DNA of 64,000 nt, taken from assembly GCA_034231615.1 (NCBI GenBank), contig CM067298.1, positions 23,591,934 to 23,655,933 of the forward strand. Direction: 5' to 3'. The notes under the pieces are model-generated. The model was not told the DNA's origin. It saw nothing but the letters and a program-made list of their open reading frames with translations, and did not search any database. This document shows positions 1-11,908 of this stretch, in pieces. A program made the position numbers and the translations under genes. The stretch's first letter is position 1; the number at the start of each line of letters is the position of its first letter. This DNA comes from Meghimatium bilineatum (taxonomy: Eukaryota; Mollusca; Gastropoda; Stylommatophora; Philomycidae).

Positions 1-78
1 ACCATGATATGCTTTATTTTGAATTACTTGACCACGATATGGTTTATTTTGAATTACTTGACTACGATATGGTTTATT
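1..78. repeat. 30-bp tandem repeat, about 2.6 copies
   Basis: The window opens inside a short tandem array. The phrase GATATGGTTTATTTTGAATT recurs every 30 bases with one or two changes per copy. The array may extend past the left edge. The stretch from here to the first SINE at 284 shows nothing else I recognise. Confidence 0.8.
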
Positions 79-283
79 TATTCTATTTCATATTCTTAAT
101 CACTATCCAGTTTACAAAAGTTCCCTTTGTGCTGTTGTCAATTTTAATTACACCTATCAACAAAATGTTAGCTCTAGCGATTTTCAAACCTGTGTCTACA
201 ATCATTAACAATATCGTTTGTAAATGTAGATCCCTGCATGCATAATAAACAGCATTTTATGGAACTGTTATGTTTGTATACTC

Positions 284-445
284 TTCTTCTTCAGCGTTCA
301 TTCTCAAACTACCGCTGGATATCTCTTGTAGCAGGACATTGGTCCTACTACATTTCCAGCATGTAGTCCAGAGAATGGAAATGCATTGTGTCGCCGTTTT
401 ATTTGTGCTTTGCGCCAATGGTCTGACACATCCATCTTCGGCGGA
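284..445 (-). repeat. SINE family A, complete, with 12-bp target duplication
   Basis: Family A short retroelement. On the minus strand it runs from a CCGAAGATGGATGTGTC-like head to CGCTGAAGAAGAAG at the 3' end. The same 12 bases, GTTTGTATACTC, flank both sides (272..283 and 446..457), which marks target-primed insertion. The core carries the family blocks near CCATTCTCTGGACTACAT and ATCCAGCGGTAGTTTGAGAA. Confidence 0.85.
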
Positions 446-769
446 GTTTGTATACTCAATAAATGAGTCACTTATAAAATTGGTAACATCGTATTCAGGA
501 TATAGATATCAGCATTTTTTTGGGTGTGATTTTCTTGGCAGTATTTATGTTTAGTAGCTTGCCATTGATTTCTAAATGCAGGATTTGAACCTGATATCTT
601 GTCCAATCACCGGACTTAAGACAACCAGAAAAACATGATAATATCCAGGTCTAAATAGCAGTCACAAAATGTTTTCCTCAATTCAATCTACTGTGGCCAG
701 GTCATGCTTCACAGTTCATTGAAGTCTGGAAAGTCTTAATGGTCCATGCACTTTGACCCAACAGTTATC

Positions 770-1200
770 TTTGGTTGGTTGGTTGGTTGGTTGGTTGCTG
801 ATCCAGCGGTCCATGGGCTCATGCCCTTTGACCTAATGCCATTAGATGGCATTATATTGCTGGGAAGTCTGTGGATTTTCGGCCCACCCCGGGACAGAGC
901 CAGATAATAACTATCACACCTCCAGGAAGTTAGGCTTCAACCTTTGCACTGCTCCTAGCCACTGTAGCCAAGATAGGGTTCACTGTGCTCATTCCCCGCC
1001 ACCAATTGACTACTGGTTATGCCGAACTTCTCTATTGCTCCAGGCATGCAACCAAATGTTCAAGTCAAAAGGATTGTCACGTCCTGAGTCACTGTGCCTC
1101 TATGATGGGCCTCAGCCATAGGAAAAACAGTGATGTCAGTTTCCTCCTCCTCAGTGCTGCGCAGTACATCTCTGGCTCCCTCCCAACCACAGAGGGTGCA
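770..1200 (-). repeat. SINE-like family E with (GGTT)n tail
   Basis: Minus-strand retroelement ending in a four-base tail, read on the plus strand as repeated GGTTGGTT at 772..796. The adjacent block GGGCTCATGCCCTTTGACC is also, in reverse complement, the 3' end of the RNase-H LINE at 58950..59815. The body near 980..1040 resembles 12735..13060 and 42680..42800. Its reading frames are short and match nothing I know. Confidence 0.6.
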
Positions 1201-1257
1201 TACATATATTCAGGCAAACATGAAAAAACATTTAAACAACAAAACAAAATCATAACT

Positions 1258-1392
1258 GTATAGATGACATGCCATGAAGCTTCTATAAAAAGATAACCTC
1301 AATATAACGGCATATCATCCACTAAGGTTTTCTGTTGCATGGATGGTATGTCTAGTGGGCCATTGGTGAGACCCACAGACGCAACCACATGC
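1258..1392 (+). repeat. Family F repeat, 3' half
   Basis: This matches the downstream half of the family F units at 14692..14975 and 28430..28712. Shared marks are ATAGATGACATGC, CAATATAACGGCAT and GTCTAGTGGGCCATTGGTGA. It ends near CCCACAGACGCAACC like the 28.4-kb copy. No coding capacity is seen. Confidence 0.65.
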
Positions 1393-1896
1393 GTAACAGT
1401 TATCTTTAAAAGGTGCAGATTAGCATTTTGGTCTCATTGTATTGTAGGTGGTCACTGAATTGTTCCATTTCCCCTTCTGATATCAGTTTTCTCATTGTTT
1501 TTTTTTACAGTGGGAAGATAGCCATTTGAGTATAATGTTTGAACTTTCTTTAAACTTTTTAGTTCTAGTCTAATTTTATGTATTATTAATTTCTCTCAAT
1601 TCCTGTTCAACTGTTACACTCCTTGTAGTTTTCATTTGTCACATTTTTGCTTACCTTCAGGTGTCAATCTTAAAGCAGTTCTCATGGTAAACTTGAACAG
1701 TACAGCACATGCTCAAATGTCCAACAATATCTTGGAGAGTAAAAAGTTGTTGTCAGACTACCAAACAATCACAAGATGCATTATAACATCACTAAACAGA
1801 TACAGAACATGTGCAGATTCCTGGTATTGACTGTGAAAGAGTGTAAAACTCAGCAGTTAAAAATAATAAACAAACATGCCAGAAAGCTCTTTACTG

Positions 1897-2650
1897 TTAT
1901 GTTCCTCCAGGGCCATAAGCGGCGAATAGGGCAGAAACCATAGCTTTCCATTTATGTCTTTGTGTTGCCAGGTCTTTCAATTGTTGCGTGTTGTTTAGGT
2001 TCATTGACATGCCTTCTCTATTAATGGTTCTTCGTAGAGTTTCTCTAGGTCTCCCTCTTCTTCTTACTCCAGGTGGCACCCAATATAGTGACTGCTGGGG
2101 AATTCTTAGGCTGTTCATTCTGAGAACATGGCCGATGTAAGTCCAACGCCGTTGTCTAATGAAGGAAGATATATAGGTTTGTTTGCTTTCCTCTCTTATA
2201 GTAGTGTTAGATTTAAAGTCACTCCACTTAACGTTCAGAATGGTACGTAGGCATTTGTTTTCAAAGGAGTCTCTTATCTGTGGCTTTTCAATTTTCAAAC
2301 CCATATGATAGAATAGGGATGATGTTGGAGTTCAACAACTTGAGTTTTGTGGTGTTTCTTAGTGTGTTTGACATCCAGATGTTGCGTAGTTTATTGAAAG
2401 CACCCGCTGTACGGGCAATACGGTGTAAAATTTCTTTTGATGAGTCTCCATCCAATGCTAGATTGGTGCCTAAATATGTAAAATTGTTGACTTTTAATAA
2501 TGGAACATTTTGAATTTCTGTGTTGTCGTTGGGTCTCGTAAAATCTAGTATATGAGTTTTTGATGTGCTGATTTTCAACCCTATCTGATTTGAGTAGTGT
2601 TGGAGATTGTCACGCTTAGATTGAGCATCTGTGTGGTTTGCGTTCATCAT
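1897..2650 (-). pseudogene. LINE 3' end, reverse-transcriptase C-terminal remnant (AACAT-tailed family)
   Basis: Two overlapping minus-strand frames together give the C-terminal third of a non-LTR retrotransposon polymerase. The first (2650..2288) contains the post-catalytic NNFTYLGTNL block. The second (2304..1897) contains [18 protein letters not shown] and [18 protein letters not shown], typical of the end of LINE ORF2. One frameshift near 2290 joins them. The catalytic domain is absent, so this is a dead 5'-truncated copy. The same family recurs at 24745..25060 and 45145..45502. Confidence 0.8.
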
Positions 2651-3895
2651 CTTTACTGATGATGAATTAATATATCATAAGAATTTCATCAAGCCTAATT
2701 AGTATGAGTACCCCCTTGTTTCATCTCTAGGTATAAAATACTGACTGCATTATCAGAGTCTCCTGTGTGCCCTAATGCTATTTTAGACAATAAAAGCCGT
2801 CATTGTCCTTTAGCAGCCAGATTAAAATTACTCATTTACCTCCTGTTACTGGATGCTTTTTTAATACTTTTTTTTAGAGTGTGTGTTTGGAAAACTTAAT
2901 AACTTTTTTGTTTTTAGAGAATTTAAAAACATTTGTACACATGTAAATAAAGAATTGTATACTGCAAATATCTGTGTAATTTGTTTCTTTTTATGTGTAA
3001 TAAGAGAGATGTGAGAAAGTGGTAAAGTTCTAAAATTGGAATAAAATTGAAAACAAAAATTACTGACTTGCCCCATGTGGTATCACTAGTAAAATGATTC
3101 TACATATCTAGCCCTATTATTGAATAAACAAACTAATGTTCTCATAAAATATATTTGAGAAACACAGAGGTCACTAACCTTGTCAGATTCATTTTTCTAG
3201 GTCTAGTAGTCAACATCATTCATATATTCAATATATTAGGCGTTATTTCCAATGATTGGAATACATTATTTAATTAACCGATTTCATAACAAAACTAACG
3301 TGTTGATATCATGTCATAAACGAGACACGTCTACCTCACTAATGTTAACTAGGCTTACCGTCCAGCTACTTCAGAAAAGTTGCGAAGCCAGATATGACCA
3401 CTGAAGGCTGTATCGCTATATTCTCCCTCAGACATGTCCGACACACTGGACACAAAATAAGTATCTATATCCCCAGTCATGTTGGGTAATGGAGCAAGAT
3501 TTATGGATGTACATCCCAAGAATCCTTATTGTGAGAACCCATAAAAATTTCTGAAAAGATGGCTCCAGATTTCATTAGATTCAGACCTTGTAAAACTGAA
3601 ACTGTCTCTGTATTAAAACCGTGCTGCAAAAATAAATTAATAGGTAGGATGTGATGTATCCCTAGCATCGATCATGTGCATCCCATAATAATACATTTAC
3701 AATCATGTGACACTCATATCACTAAATAAGGGTATGGCAACAGGCAGGTATCCCTGCTGCTAGCTGTGAGCAACAAGAAAACCGATCGCGGCTGCGCCCA
3801 CTATGGATGTGATAACGGTTAAAACATATCTGTATTAACATTTATAAAAACTTCCTTAGATATTATGTATCCTATGTCTTTGTGTGGCTTGGTCT
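2651..3895. other. No recognisable gene
   Basis: AT-rich sequence with poly-T runs near 2870..2910. I see no conserved coding frame, no RNA gene and no repeat copy matching elsewhere in the window. Confidence 0.5.
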
Positions 3896-4046
3896 TCTTC
3901 AGCGCTCATTTTCAAACTGCCACTGGATCACTCTTGTAGCAGGAATAAGTTCATACTAGATTTCCTGCAGTCCAGAGAATGGAAATGCATTGTCACCATT
4001 TTATTTGCGCCAATGGCCCAGCACATCAATCTTCAGTAGAGTTGCT
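3896..4046 (-). repeat. SINE family A copy, internal deletion
   Basis: Minus-oriented family A element. It begins on the plus strand with TCTTCTTCAGCGCTCATT and ends near CAATCTTCAGTAGAG. About a dozen bases are missing in the middle, between TTTCCTGCAG and TCCAGAGAATGG. Target duplications are not clear. Confidence 0.7.
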
Positions 4047-4231
4047 GGGTATGAATAAGGAGGAAAGAATATATCATGACCTGCCGGGCGACAGTCATAA
4101 GAGGCACCTAAAAATGGTTTGCTGCCAATGAAAAAATAAAAAGAGGTACACTGTATCAACTTTGTCAAATTCAGAATTCCCTAAGCATGATGTGCATTTT
4201 TATTCAGGTATTTCCAATTTTAAATTTGCAC

Positions 4232-4330
4232 TGTACAGTGAAATGCTCTTATAACTTGGTCCAGACTGACAAAGTATATATGTAATAGAAATTTGCTATA
4301 ACCGCATACCTGTACCACAAGCGAATAAAA
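4232..4330. repeat. Family G MITE-like fragment
   Basis: The segment GTACAGTGAAATGCTCTTAT followed by GGTCCAGACTGACAAAGTAT matches one end of the MITE-like units at 43022..43206 and 60087..60262. Only one end is visible here. Confidence 0.45.
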
Positions 4331-4724
4331 ACCTGTAAAAATTGCTACAAGCCTGTAAGCAAAAAAAAAAGTCTTTATCTAATTGGGGAAGATCGCTGAG
4401 AGGGAGTACATGTCCTCTGGTGTGGCAGAGGTTTTAGTGTTACATCTTGCTTGCTAAGGGTGGGTTAAACACACACCCTCCCCTCTTATCTACGGCCTTG
4501 CATACCAAGAAAAGAAACTTATTAAAAAATTAACCTTTTCTATAAAATGCTGAAAAAGGATAAAATATGAAGTTCACTTAAACAACCCATTCATCCTTAT
4601 GTCCATTGAAATGGATTAAGATGATATTCAGACCCTAGAAGATGTTGGTTTCAGTCCTGCTCTTAAATACACTGAATTAATAGTAGACCATCAATATAAA
4701 TCAACGCAAACATATTTCAGACAT

Positions 4725-5190
4725 ATAAAGAGGCAACGCTCTGGGACAGAAAAGACGAGGCAGATCAAGACTACAATGGATACATGGCACTGGAAGAACT
4801 TGGGCAGCTTGCACAAAACCGAGGCTTATACGCCAGTGTGTTGCCCGGGCCCAAAAGGGGAGCAAAGAATAGCAACACTGTTTACCTTCTACGCATGTCG
4901 TAAAAGGCGACTAAGGAGGTTATGGGATGGAGTTGGCTGTCCCATCCCATATAGGGTCAGTGACCCAAAGCCTTGCTGAAGTCGGATGTATCAGGCCGAA
5001 AGGCGCAGATATAGCAGCAATGCTGTAAACCATGACACAACGCATTCCGTTCTCCGGACTACATCCTGCTATGCAGGAGTTTGAGAACGAATGCAGAAGA
5101 AGAAGAGAGGCTTATAGAGTGGTAATAAGGACAATGTTCTGTAAAGGACACATCACATAGTGTGATGGCCTGAAGTTGCCGTTAGCAATC
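4725..5190 (+). pseudogene. LINE C-terminal scrap split by a SINE
   Basis: The plus-strand reading contains a basic GQKRRGRSRLQ-like stretch and, after the family B insertion is removed, continues through RVVIRTMFCKGHIT to a stop. This pattern is seen at the C-terminus of RTE-like LINE ORF2 proteins. The SINE with its target duplication at 4821..5116 interrupts it. The identification is weak because only about 50 residues remain. Confidence 0.4.
4831..5106 (+). repeat. SINE family B, full length, 10-bp target duplication
   Basis: One of the best family B copies. GAGGCTTATA flanks it at 4821..4830 and 5107..5116. The 5' head has GGGGAGCAAAGAATAGCAAC and GTCGTAAAAGGCGACTAAGG, then GGTCAGTGACCCAAAGCC. 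The 3' half is the shared core (GAAGTCGGATGTATCAGGCC) ending AACGAATGCAGAAGAAGAAG. No clear RNA polymerase III box was recognised in the head. Confidence 0.85.
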
Positions 5191-5605
5191 TCCTTTGAAA
5201 TTATAAAATGTGAATTATCAATTATGTATGTCCTATAACAAATTGTTGCAACCATACTATTTTTAGTCAATTAACTGGCACTTCTACTTCGATAGGCTTT
5301 CGAAGAAGGAAATTCGCTACAAAATCTCCAGATGCCGCAATGTTAATAAAATTTTGGTCTGAAAGCAATAGTTGAGTGAATTTGCATAATTTGTGCATTT
5401 AAATAAAAAAATGTGTAAATTTATTAGCCTAATATTAAACAGATACAGGTAATTATAAAATTGTATGTCTACTTATGACACAAGGTTGATAAAATAAATT
5501 GTAGGCCTGATGAAATTCAAAATACCAGCTAGCATATTCATGTCTCAATCTCCTCTTTGAACTTCACTGATGATGCATATTAGAATGATTCCTGTGGCTG
5601 AAATA

Positions 5606-5738
5606 AGGAACCATCCTTCTAATGTCACGCATTTGACTTTTCCCATGAATTTCATTGGCTATCAATACAAAGCATACACAAAGTAACCAATGAAAATAAC
5701 AGGAAAATTCATATGCGTCACTTCAGAAGGATGATCCA
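5606..5738. mobile_element. Palindromic MITE-like element
   Basis: The left arm GAACCATCCTTCTAATGTCA and the right arm ending ACTTCAGAAGGATGATCC are imperfect inverted repeats. Complementarity continues inward through CATTGGCTATC and GTAACCAATG. The unit is about 130 bases and has no coding frame. This is the shape of a small non-autonomous DNA transposon. No second copy was noticed in the window. Confidence 0.6.
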
Positions 5739-5959
5739 GCAGGACTGTGGAGATGATAAAAGTTATTCTGACATTTAAGTACCTGTACGAAGGGTTAGAT
5801 CACATACGGTTTAATGAGAGGAGACGAATAACGATACAAGTGAAAATTTAGTTATTGAGACTAGAAAACTTGTAAGAATAGCCTTACGGGTGGGAGAGTC
5901 TGAGAGAGACAGATTTCCGTAAGGTTGACAGGTCTGTATACAGTACAAACAATAGAATA

Positions 5960-6045
5960 AATATAATTGGGGATTATGAAGTGTTGTTATATAGGGAAAT
6001 TTGTTATAAAATAATGGGCCATAGATGGATTCCACTGTATTAATA
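5960..6045. repeat. Family G MITE-like fragment
   Basis: GTTATATAGGGAAATTTGTT and the terminal GGATTCCACTGTAT match the right-hand end of the family G unit at 43022..43206. The other end is not recognisable. Confidence 0.45.
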
Positions 6046-6644
6046 TTGTTATGCAATCAGTGCAATAGAAGTTAGTTCAGACTTTTTTGTTTTCATGAGT
6101 TGAACATATGACACAGATTTTATCATTGTAAGCCACAATAGGAGTTGCACACTCAAATCATTGTATTCTTCTTTGAACTTAGTCATTTTATTGTTACTGG
6201 TACTAAGTTTTGAGTAGGTAGTTGTGATCTTACAAAGGTCATCTGATGGATCGAACTATCTTTAAAATACTTTGAAAGGTAGTCATTTATCATCAGTCTG
6301 AGTGTACACAATCACTTGGGACATCTCAATAATCCATTACACAATATTTTTTATACCACTTTATAATTAACCTTTGAAAATTTCCACTATATGTGACTGT
6401 TTGATCATTGGGGTCACATACATTCATGCATAAACTATAGTGGCGAGTTGGATTGGATTTTTAACTATATTGTGACGTCAAATTTAGACTTGTATCTTCC
6501 TGTTGTGTAAGTAGATACTATAATGTATGGCTACTTTGCTTTTCGTATCTCGCAAAGCAACACACATCTGAGTTCAATCGCTATTTCAGTACTACTAGGC
6601 TTCATAGTGCTTAATACATTTCTTCTGTTTTTGCACACACTTTA

Positions 6645-6990
6645 GCTGGATGTAGTCCTGAGAACAGAATGTGTTGTGTCGTAGTTTACAGCTTGGCTGC
6701 GATATATGCGCCATTCGGCATGACACATTCTTTTTCAGGATCACTTGAACCCTCTACGAGATGGGACAGCCAACTACACCCCCAAAACCTCTTTAGCTGC
6801 CTCTTATAACGTGCATGGAAGGTAACGTCATCACTTGACATGGTGAAGTTGGATGTGTCAGGCAGATATCGCAGTAAACCATGACAACTTTCTCCAGACT
6901 ACATCCTGCAAATCTGCAGGTGTTTGAGAATGAATGTAGAAGAATGACACTATTCTTGGTTCCCCATTCGGGCCCATGCAACACAAGGGC
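6645..6990 (-). repeat. SINE family B (minus) with a nested plus-strand B fragment
   Basis: A minus-oriented family B copy runs from about 6645 to 6835. It is interrupted by a plus-oriented B 3' fragment (about 6838..6945, GAAGTTGGATGTGTCAGGC through GAATGTAGAAGAATG). The minus copy then resumes at 6950..6990, where its 5' head is read as CCCCATTCGGGCCCATGC. This is a SINE inserted into a SINE of the same family in the opposite orientation. Confidence 0.7.
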
Positions 6991-7676
6991 AGAGTATATA
7001 TCTGAGTTCCATCACTATTTTGATACCATCTGGCTTCTCTGTGCTAAAGAGCAGGAAAATTTCCTGGTTTAGGAAATTTGTGTCTATTGTATGTCAGTAA
7101 AAAAGATACCTAATTCATAAGCTAAAGCAATCAATATACCAATTATGTAGTCAAGCTTTGTCAGTAAATACATGATAACCCTTCCCAATTTCTTGCAGGA
7201 GAAAATCAATTACTTTCACTGCCTGACTTGTGCATATGTCATTTGAATGTCTATCATATATTTTTACCAAAATAAGTCATCACAGGGTAGACATACCCTG
7301 TAGATATATCACATAACCAGAAGGTTTTGATATGTTGCTTAATTGGTTTGGAGGCATTATACAGCATCTCATCAATACTATCTTATATTGATTTCTCATC
7401 TTGAAAAATGGATGAAAACATTTTAAATTTGTTGAACTAAATTAGCATTAATAATAAATAGTTAATTTGTATCCTTTCTTTCTGATTCTGCATCTCCAAC
7501 ATGCAGCGGTATATGGCATAAAATCTGGATATACAGAACGTTACTGTAACTTGGAGTGTTCATCACTCTGTCCCATAAGTACTCAGCCATTTAAGAAAAA
7601 CATTTTCCAACTGCAACATCAGCATCCAGCTGGCACTCATTCATCAGCAGGTGTCTTTCATCTGTGTGTTAATAGG

Positions 7677-7912
7677 GTCTGAAAGAGGAGCAAAGAATAG
7701 CTCCAGTTACCTGCCAGGCAACTAAAGAGGTTTCAGGGGTGAAGTTGGCTGTTTTATTCTACTATAAGAGGGTCAAAGTTATCCAAAAGCCATGCTGATA
7801 TTGGATATGTTAGACAGAAAAGTGCAAATATCACAGCTAAGCTGCAAACCACAACACAGAGTATTCCATTCTCTGGACTATGTCTTTTCAATCTGTAGGA
7901 GGTTGAGAACAG
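7677..7912 (+). repeat. SINE family B, decayed
   Basis: Plus-oriented B copy starting near GAAAGAGGAGCAAAGAATAG, with the core at GATATTGGATATGTTAGAC and the 3' end near GTAGGAGGTTGAGAAC. It is more diverged than the copies at 4.8 and 47.9 kb and lacks the (AAG)n tail. Confidence 0.65.
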
Positions 7913-8709
7913 TCTCTGATGCAATTCTGTCTGCTCTCTGATGACTGTGAACATCATGTCCAGTGTGGTAGATCCACATAACGCCAAGGAGGTTGAAAGC
8001 AACTACAGAACCAATTATCCATTATAATTTCTAGTTCTTTCAATAACTTTCATTCCTCTAAATTTGCAATCACACTTGAAAAATTATGAGGTAACGACAA
8101 AATTCAATTATTTTTCTCTGTACATAATGAAATAAATTAAACAATAAAATAAGTAAGCATGAATAATTTCTTAGCTTCATTTTTTCATTCCACTCTTAGC
8201 CCACATTGTAAAAATTATAGGATAGCTGAAATGAAAACTTGCTTCCTTCTATGGTAGAGAGACAGACATCCTTGCTGTCAGCTCATGTTTTGACTCTTCG
8301 CCACTGCATTTATCTCTGACACATAGCTTCGCATTCACGCACAGTTCTCATGTAAGGACAATATCATTGCCCCTTGGGTACTGAACCCAATTGTCTCTGT
8401 ATATGAGCTGTGTTGGGCAAAGCAACAGTCAAGTTAGACTAAGATTAGCTAGTCCTCAAAGACAGTGATTTACTCTCGTCTATGTGCTATCCACAGCCTG
8501 TCTCAATACTGCTTCAGTCAGAGTTTGAACAATATGTTTTCCCTGACATTTATTCAAAGCTTTTCCCTGGTGCAAAGGAGAGCTGTATTCATAGCTTTTT
8601 TCCCATATCCAGGAGTGTTTGCTCAGATTACCAACACCTGAATCATGGCTCCTACTTTGTTTAGGCTCAATTGTGGTTGAGACGTTTGTTTTCAGACACA
8701 TGATTTTTT
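7913..8709. other. No recognisable gene
   Basis: No conserved frame. The short frames present show no domain. The end near 8696..8709 carries the probable left target duplication of the next SINE. Confidence 0.45.
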
Positions 8710-8868
8710 CCACTGAAGACAGATGTGTCAGGCCATTGGCGCAAGTAAAACGACGACAACGCATTTCCACTCTCTGGACAACATCCTGCTAGAAGTCTAG
8801 TAGGACCATGATCCTGCTACAAGAGAGATCCAGTAGGAGTTTGAGAATGAACATTAAAGAGGAAGAAG
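8710..8868 (+). repeat. SINE family A copy
   Basis: Plus-oriented family A element from CACTGAAGACAGATGTGTC through AGTTTGAGAATGAACATTAA and an AG-rich tail. Related bases on both sides (ACACATGATTTTT and ACACATTATTTT) are a plausible decayed target duplication. Confidence 0.75.
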
Positions 8869-9014
8869 ACACATTATTTTGACTTCTTTGTTCTCGACGA
8901 TGAACAACATTTCAGCTGAATGTTCTCGTGCTACACAATTAGGATGCATTGTCACTTTAGCATTTTCCTTACACCGTGCTGGCATTTAGTGAGTGTTGCC
9001 TTCTCCAGAGGAAT

Positions 9015-9325
9015 TTCAATGTGTACTCTCCACTACACAGTAGCGACATCAATCCATATTGGGACATTGTCATTCATTGGCTCCCCCTCGAATGCATCTG
9101 TATTCCAGCTGTCCCAATCAGAATGCCTTGCATCACTGTATGGAGCCAGTGCCTCTGGCTGTGTCGGCTGAGATGTGCCCGAGATATTGCTTGTCCTTTT
9201 GCAATAAATTCTAATTCCATCTCTGGCCTCCACAGACATGGGTACAATCACTAAGTGTCAACCAGGTATATCTGTTTCTAGGGTGCACCATGAATATGTA
9301 CTTTAGGAACTTGGTTATTTATCAC
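9015..9325 (-). repeat. Family D element, fragment
   Basis: The reverse complement aligns by eye with one end of the longer D copies at 34795..36110 and 51994..52690. The clearest shared mark is CTAGGGTGCACC followed by GTACTTTAGGAACTTGGTTA. It directly precedes the decayed Jockey-like LINE, but I cannot show that they form one unit. Confidence 0.5.
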
Positions 9326-9329
9326 TCAA

Positions 9330-11640
9330 GAGAATAAACACTAGCTGGAGAACAGGTCAGGTGCTCACTGCATGGAAAGAAGTTATCATTGTACCCATTC
9401 TAAAGCAAGGAAAAGACTCTCAACCCAAGTAGCTATAGACCAGTCCGTCTCCTCAGCTGTATGGGCAGAGAAATGGTCAACAGAAGACTCGTGGCACCTG
9501 GAAGGAAAACTATTAATAGCAGCACAACAGAGTGGCTTCCGACAACAGAAGGCCACGTCTACTACATGGTCCAAGAGATTGAAGATGCATACCAAGAAAA
9601 AAATGACATGGAGAAGGCATTTGACAAAGTTTGGAAAGGACTCAACAACAAGCTCCTTAGACTAGGAATCAAAAGGCACTTACATAACTGGATATGCAAT
9701 TACATAGAAAAAAGAGCAACCAGTGTGTAAGTGCAGGGAAAATGTAACAGGAAGAGAATACTAGAACAAGGTGTCCCGCAAGGAGGTGTACTATCCCCTA
9801 AACTCTTCTTAATTTACATAAATGATATTATGGAGGGCATACAGACTGAGGTACACTCTGCATAGTATGATGACCTGGCATTGTGGACAGAAGGGGAGGC
9901 AATAGCAGTTGCAAAAAATAGAATGCAAGGGGGCACTGCACAAACTAGAAAGCTGGACCAATGGTTGCTCACCATTAATGGAAAAATAAACACAACACAC
10001 TATTCACCCTATCCAACAAGATACAGACAGCAACACTTAAAAAAAACAATCACTTACTCCCACTAGAGCAGAACCCAACATAGTTCGAAATTACCTGGAC
10101 TAGAATGATATGGGCTAAACAAGTCGAGTTAGGCCAATACTAGAGTATAGCATCACAGATGGGCCACAGCATCTAAAACACAATTCAACAAAATAAACAA
10201 AACCCAGAATCAAGCTACATGTATTATCACTGCATCTATGAAATCTACACACATAAATACATTAGAAACAATAACTGGCCTTCTGTCAATGGAAGATAGA
10301 AGAGACACAAAAGTAGTTCAACATGAAGAAAAATACAAGAGACTCCTGAATCATCCTATGCACCAAATAATTAATGGTTATGGAGCAACTTCTCAGCAAA
10401 CACAAAGAAATTGATACAGAAGGCACCAACATTAGAACAAGTGAAACCAAGGCCCATACAACCAGTCAGTACCATCCCACCTTGAGCATATAGACTACCA
10501 GAACTAAAAGAACAAATAGAATGTATAGAAAAGAAAGGGAATCAGACAGACTTGGAGAGAAATCTTATCACAGTTAATTACCCAAAGACTAAAACACAGG
10601 AAAGATGTTACTCTAGCCATAGTCACAGGCAAACTCTCAACCAATTTTAAGACAGAAATGGAAGCTCTTAAGAAAGCAGCAGAAATGATCCTACAGCATA
10701 AAGAACGTACACAGGAATATGTACTCCAAACATATGCACTCTCTGTGATAACAGCACTGAAGGTACACAGGAACATCAAACTTAATGAATTGAGGGCAGT
10801 TCTAGTTCAGCTGCACAATAATTTCCAGAGAGTAGTGATCCAGTGGATACCATCACACTGTAACATCAAAGGGAATGAAGTTGCAGATAGACTCGACAAA
10901 GTAGGAGGGAATTTACCTCAAGAAGACTATTTAGTTATGAAGAAATGGTGAAAACTATCATTAAAGGCAACTATAAAAAACAAGTGTAAAGAAGACCACT
11001 TCAAATATAATGCAGATGACGGGTATTACCAACTATCTAGAAGAGACCAGGTTATCCTGCTGCGCTTCAGAACTGGTCACAACAAAATGAGAAATTACCT
11101 GTACACCAAATTCAAAATAGATACAACTGGTCTTTGCCATTGCAGTCTTGCGAATATGACAGCAGAACATATCTTACAACGCCCGTGCGTTGTCGGGGCC
11201 CGAAAGAGGAGCAAAGAATAGTAACACTGTTTACCTTCCATGCATGTCGTACGAGGCGACTAAGGAAGTTATGGGATGGAGTTGGCTGTCCCATCCCATA
11301 TAGGGTCAGTGACCCAGAGCCATGCTGAAGTCGGATGTGTCAGGCCGAAAGGCGGCAGATATTGCAGCAATGCTGTAAACTATGACACAACGCATTCCAT
11401 TCTCCGGACTACATCCTGCTGATCTGCAGGAGTTTGAGAATGAACGCAAAAGAAGAAGAAATCTTACAAGAATGTCCCCAGTATACAGACCTGAGGAACA
11501 AGACATGGCCTACCCCAATCAGAGTTGAAGAGAAACTGTGTGACAAAACAGAAACTCTAAAACAGACAGCAGCCTATATCATAGAATCTGGAGTTCCAAC
11601 TTGACTGAGTGATGATCGCTGAAGAAGAAGACTCAAGAGC
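9330..11640 (+). pseudogene. Jockey-like LINE (I), decayed RT plus RNase H
   Basis: A 5'-truncated non-LTR retrotransposon riddled with stops and frameshifts. Blocks in order: an RT start near GKDSQP (about 9408), DMEKAFDKVWKG (about 9606), EQGVPQGGVLSPKLF (about 9765), a YDDLALW active-site block (about 9867), the RNase H segment VIQWIPSHCNIKGNEVADRL (about 10840), and a C-terminal zinc-knuckle-like AEHILQ-ECPQYTDLRNKTWP split by a SINE at 11180..11460. It ends at a stop and then GATCGCTGAAGAAGAAG (about 11617). That tail is close to the SINE A/B tail. No intact protein can be made. Confidence 0.85.
11180..11460 (+). repeat. SINE family B inserted in the Jockey-like LINE
   Basis: Full-length B element flanked by ATCTTACAA (11171..11179 and 11461..11469). 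Removing it and one duplication restores the LINE reading through its AEHILQECPQY segment. The head, core and AAAGAAGAAG tail agree with the 4.8-kb and 47.9-kb copies, so this insertion is younger than the LINE copy. Confidence 0.9.
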
Positions 11641-11684
11641 AATGTGAAACCCATTACACCCCTCATATATGGTAAAAGTGACTC

Positions 11685-11815
11685 ATTGCTGAAGTCGGAT
11701 ATGTCAGGCCTGGCCTGACATCACAACCAAGTTGACTGCGAACCATGAAAAACACACTTCATTCGCTGGGCTCCTGCTAATTTGCTGCAGGGGTTTGAGA
11801 ATAAATGCAAAAGAA
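11685..11815 (+). repeat. SINE family B 3' fragment, diverged
   Basis: GCTGAAGTCGGATATGTCAG starts the recognisable core and GGGTTTGAGAATAAATGC ends it. The middle is altered and the 5' head is missing apart from short traces near 11665. Confidence 0.55.
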
Positions 11816-11902
11816 ACACCTCAACATTGTGAAAGCAGACATTTCTTATTACTGCCATTTTGACAGTCTAATTCAACAAATTATAATGAAAATGTGTGAT
11901 TT

Positions 11903-11908
11903 TTTATT
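11903..11908 (-). promoter_or_regulatory. Candidate poly(A) signal of ZCCHC9
   Basis: On the minus strand AATAAA lies about 94 bases past the ZCCHC9 stop codon (the codon ends at 12002). It sits in an AT-rich stretch, as expected for a short 3' UTR. It is a motif match only. Confidence 0.45.
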
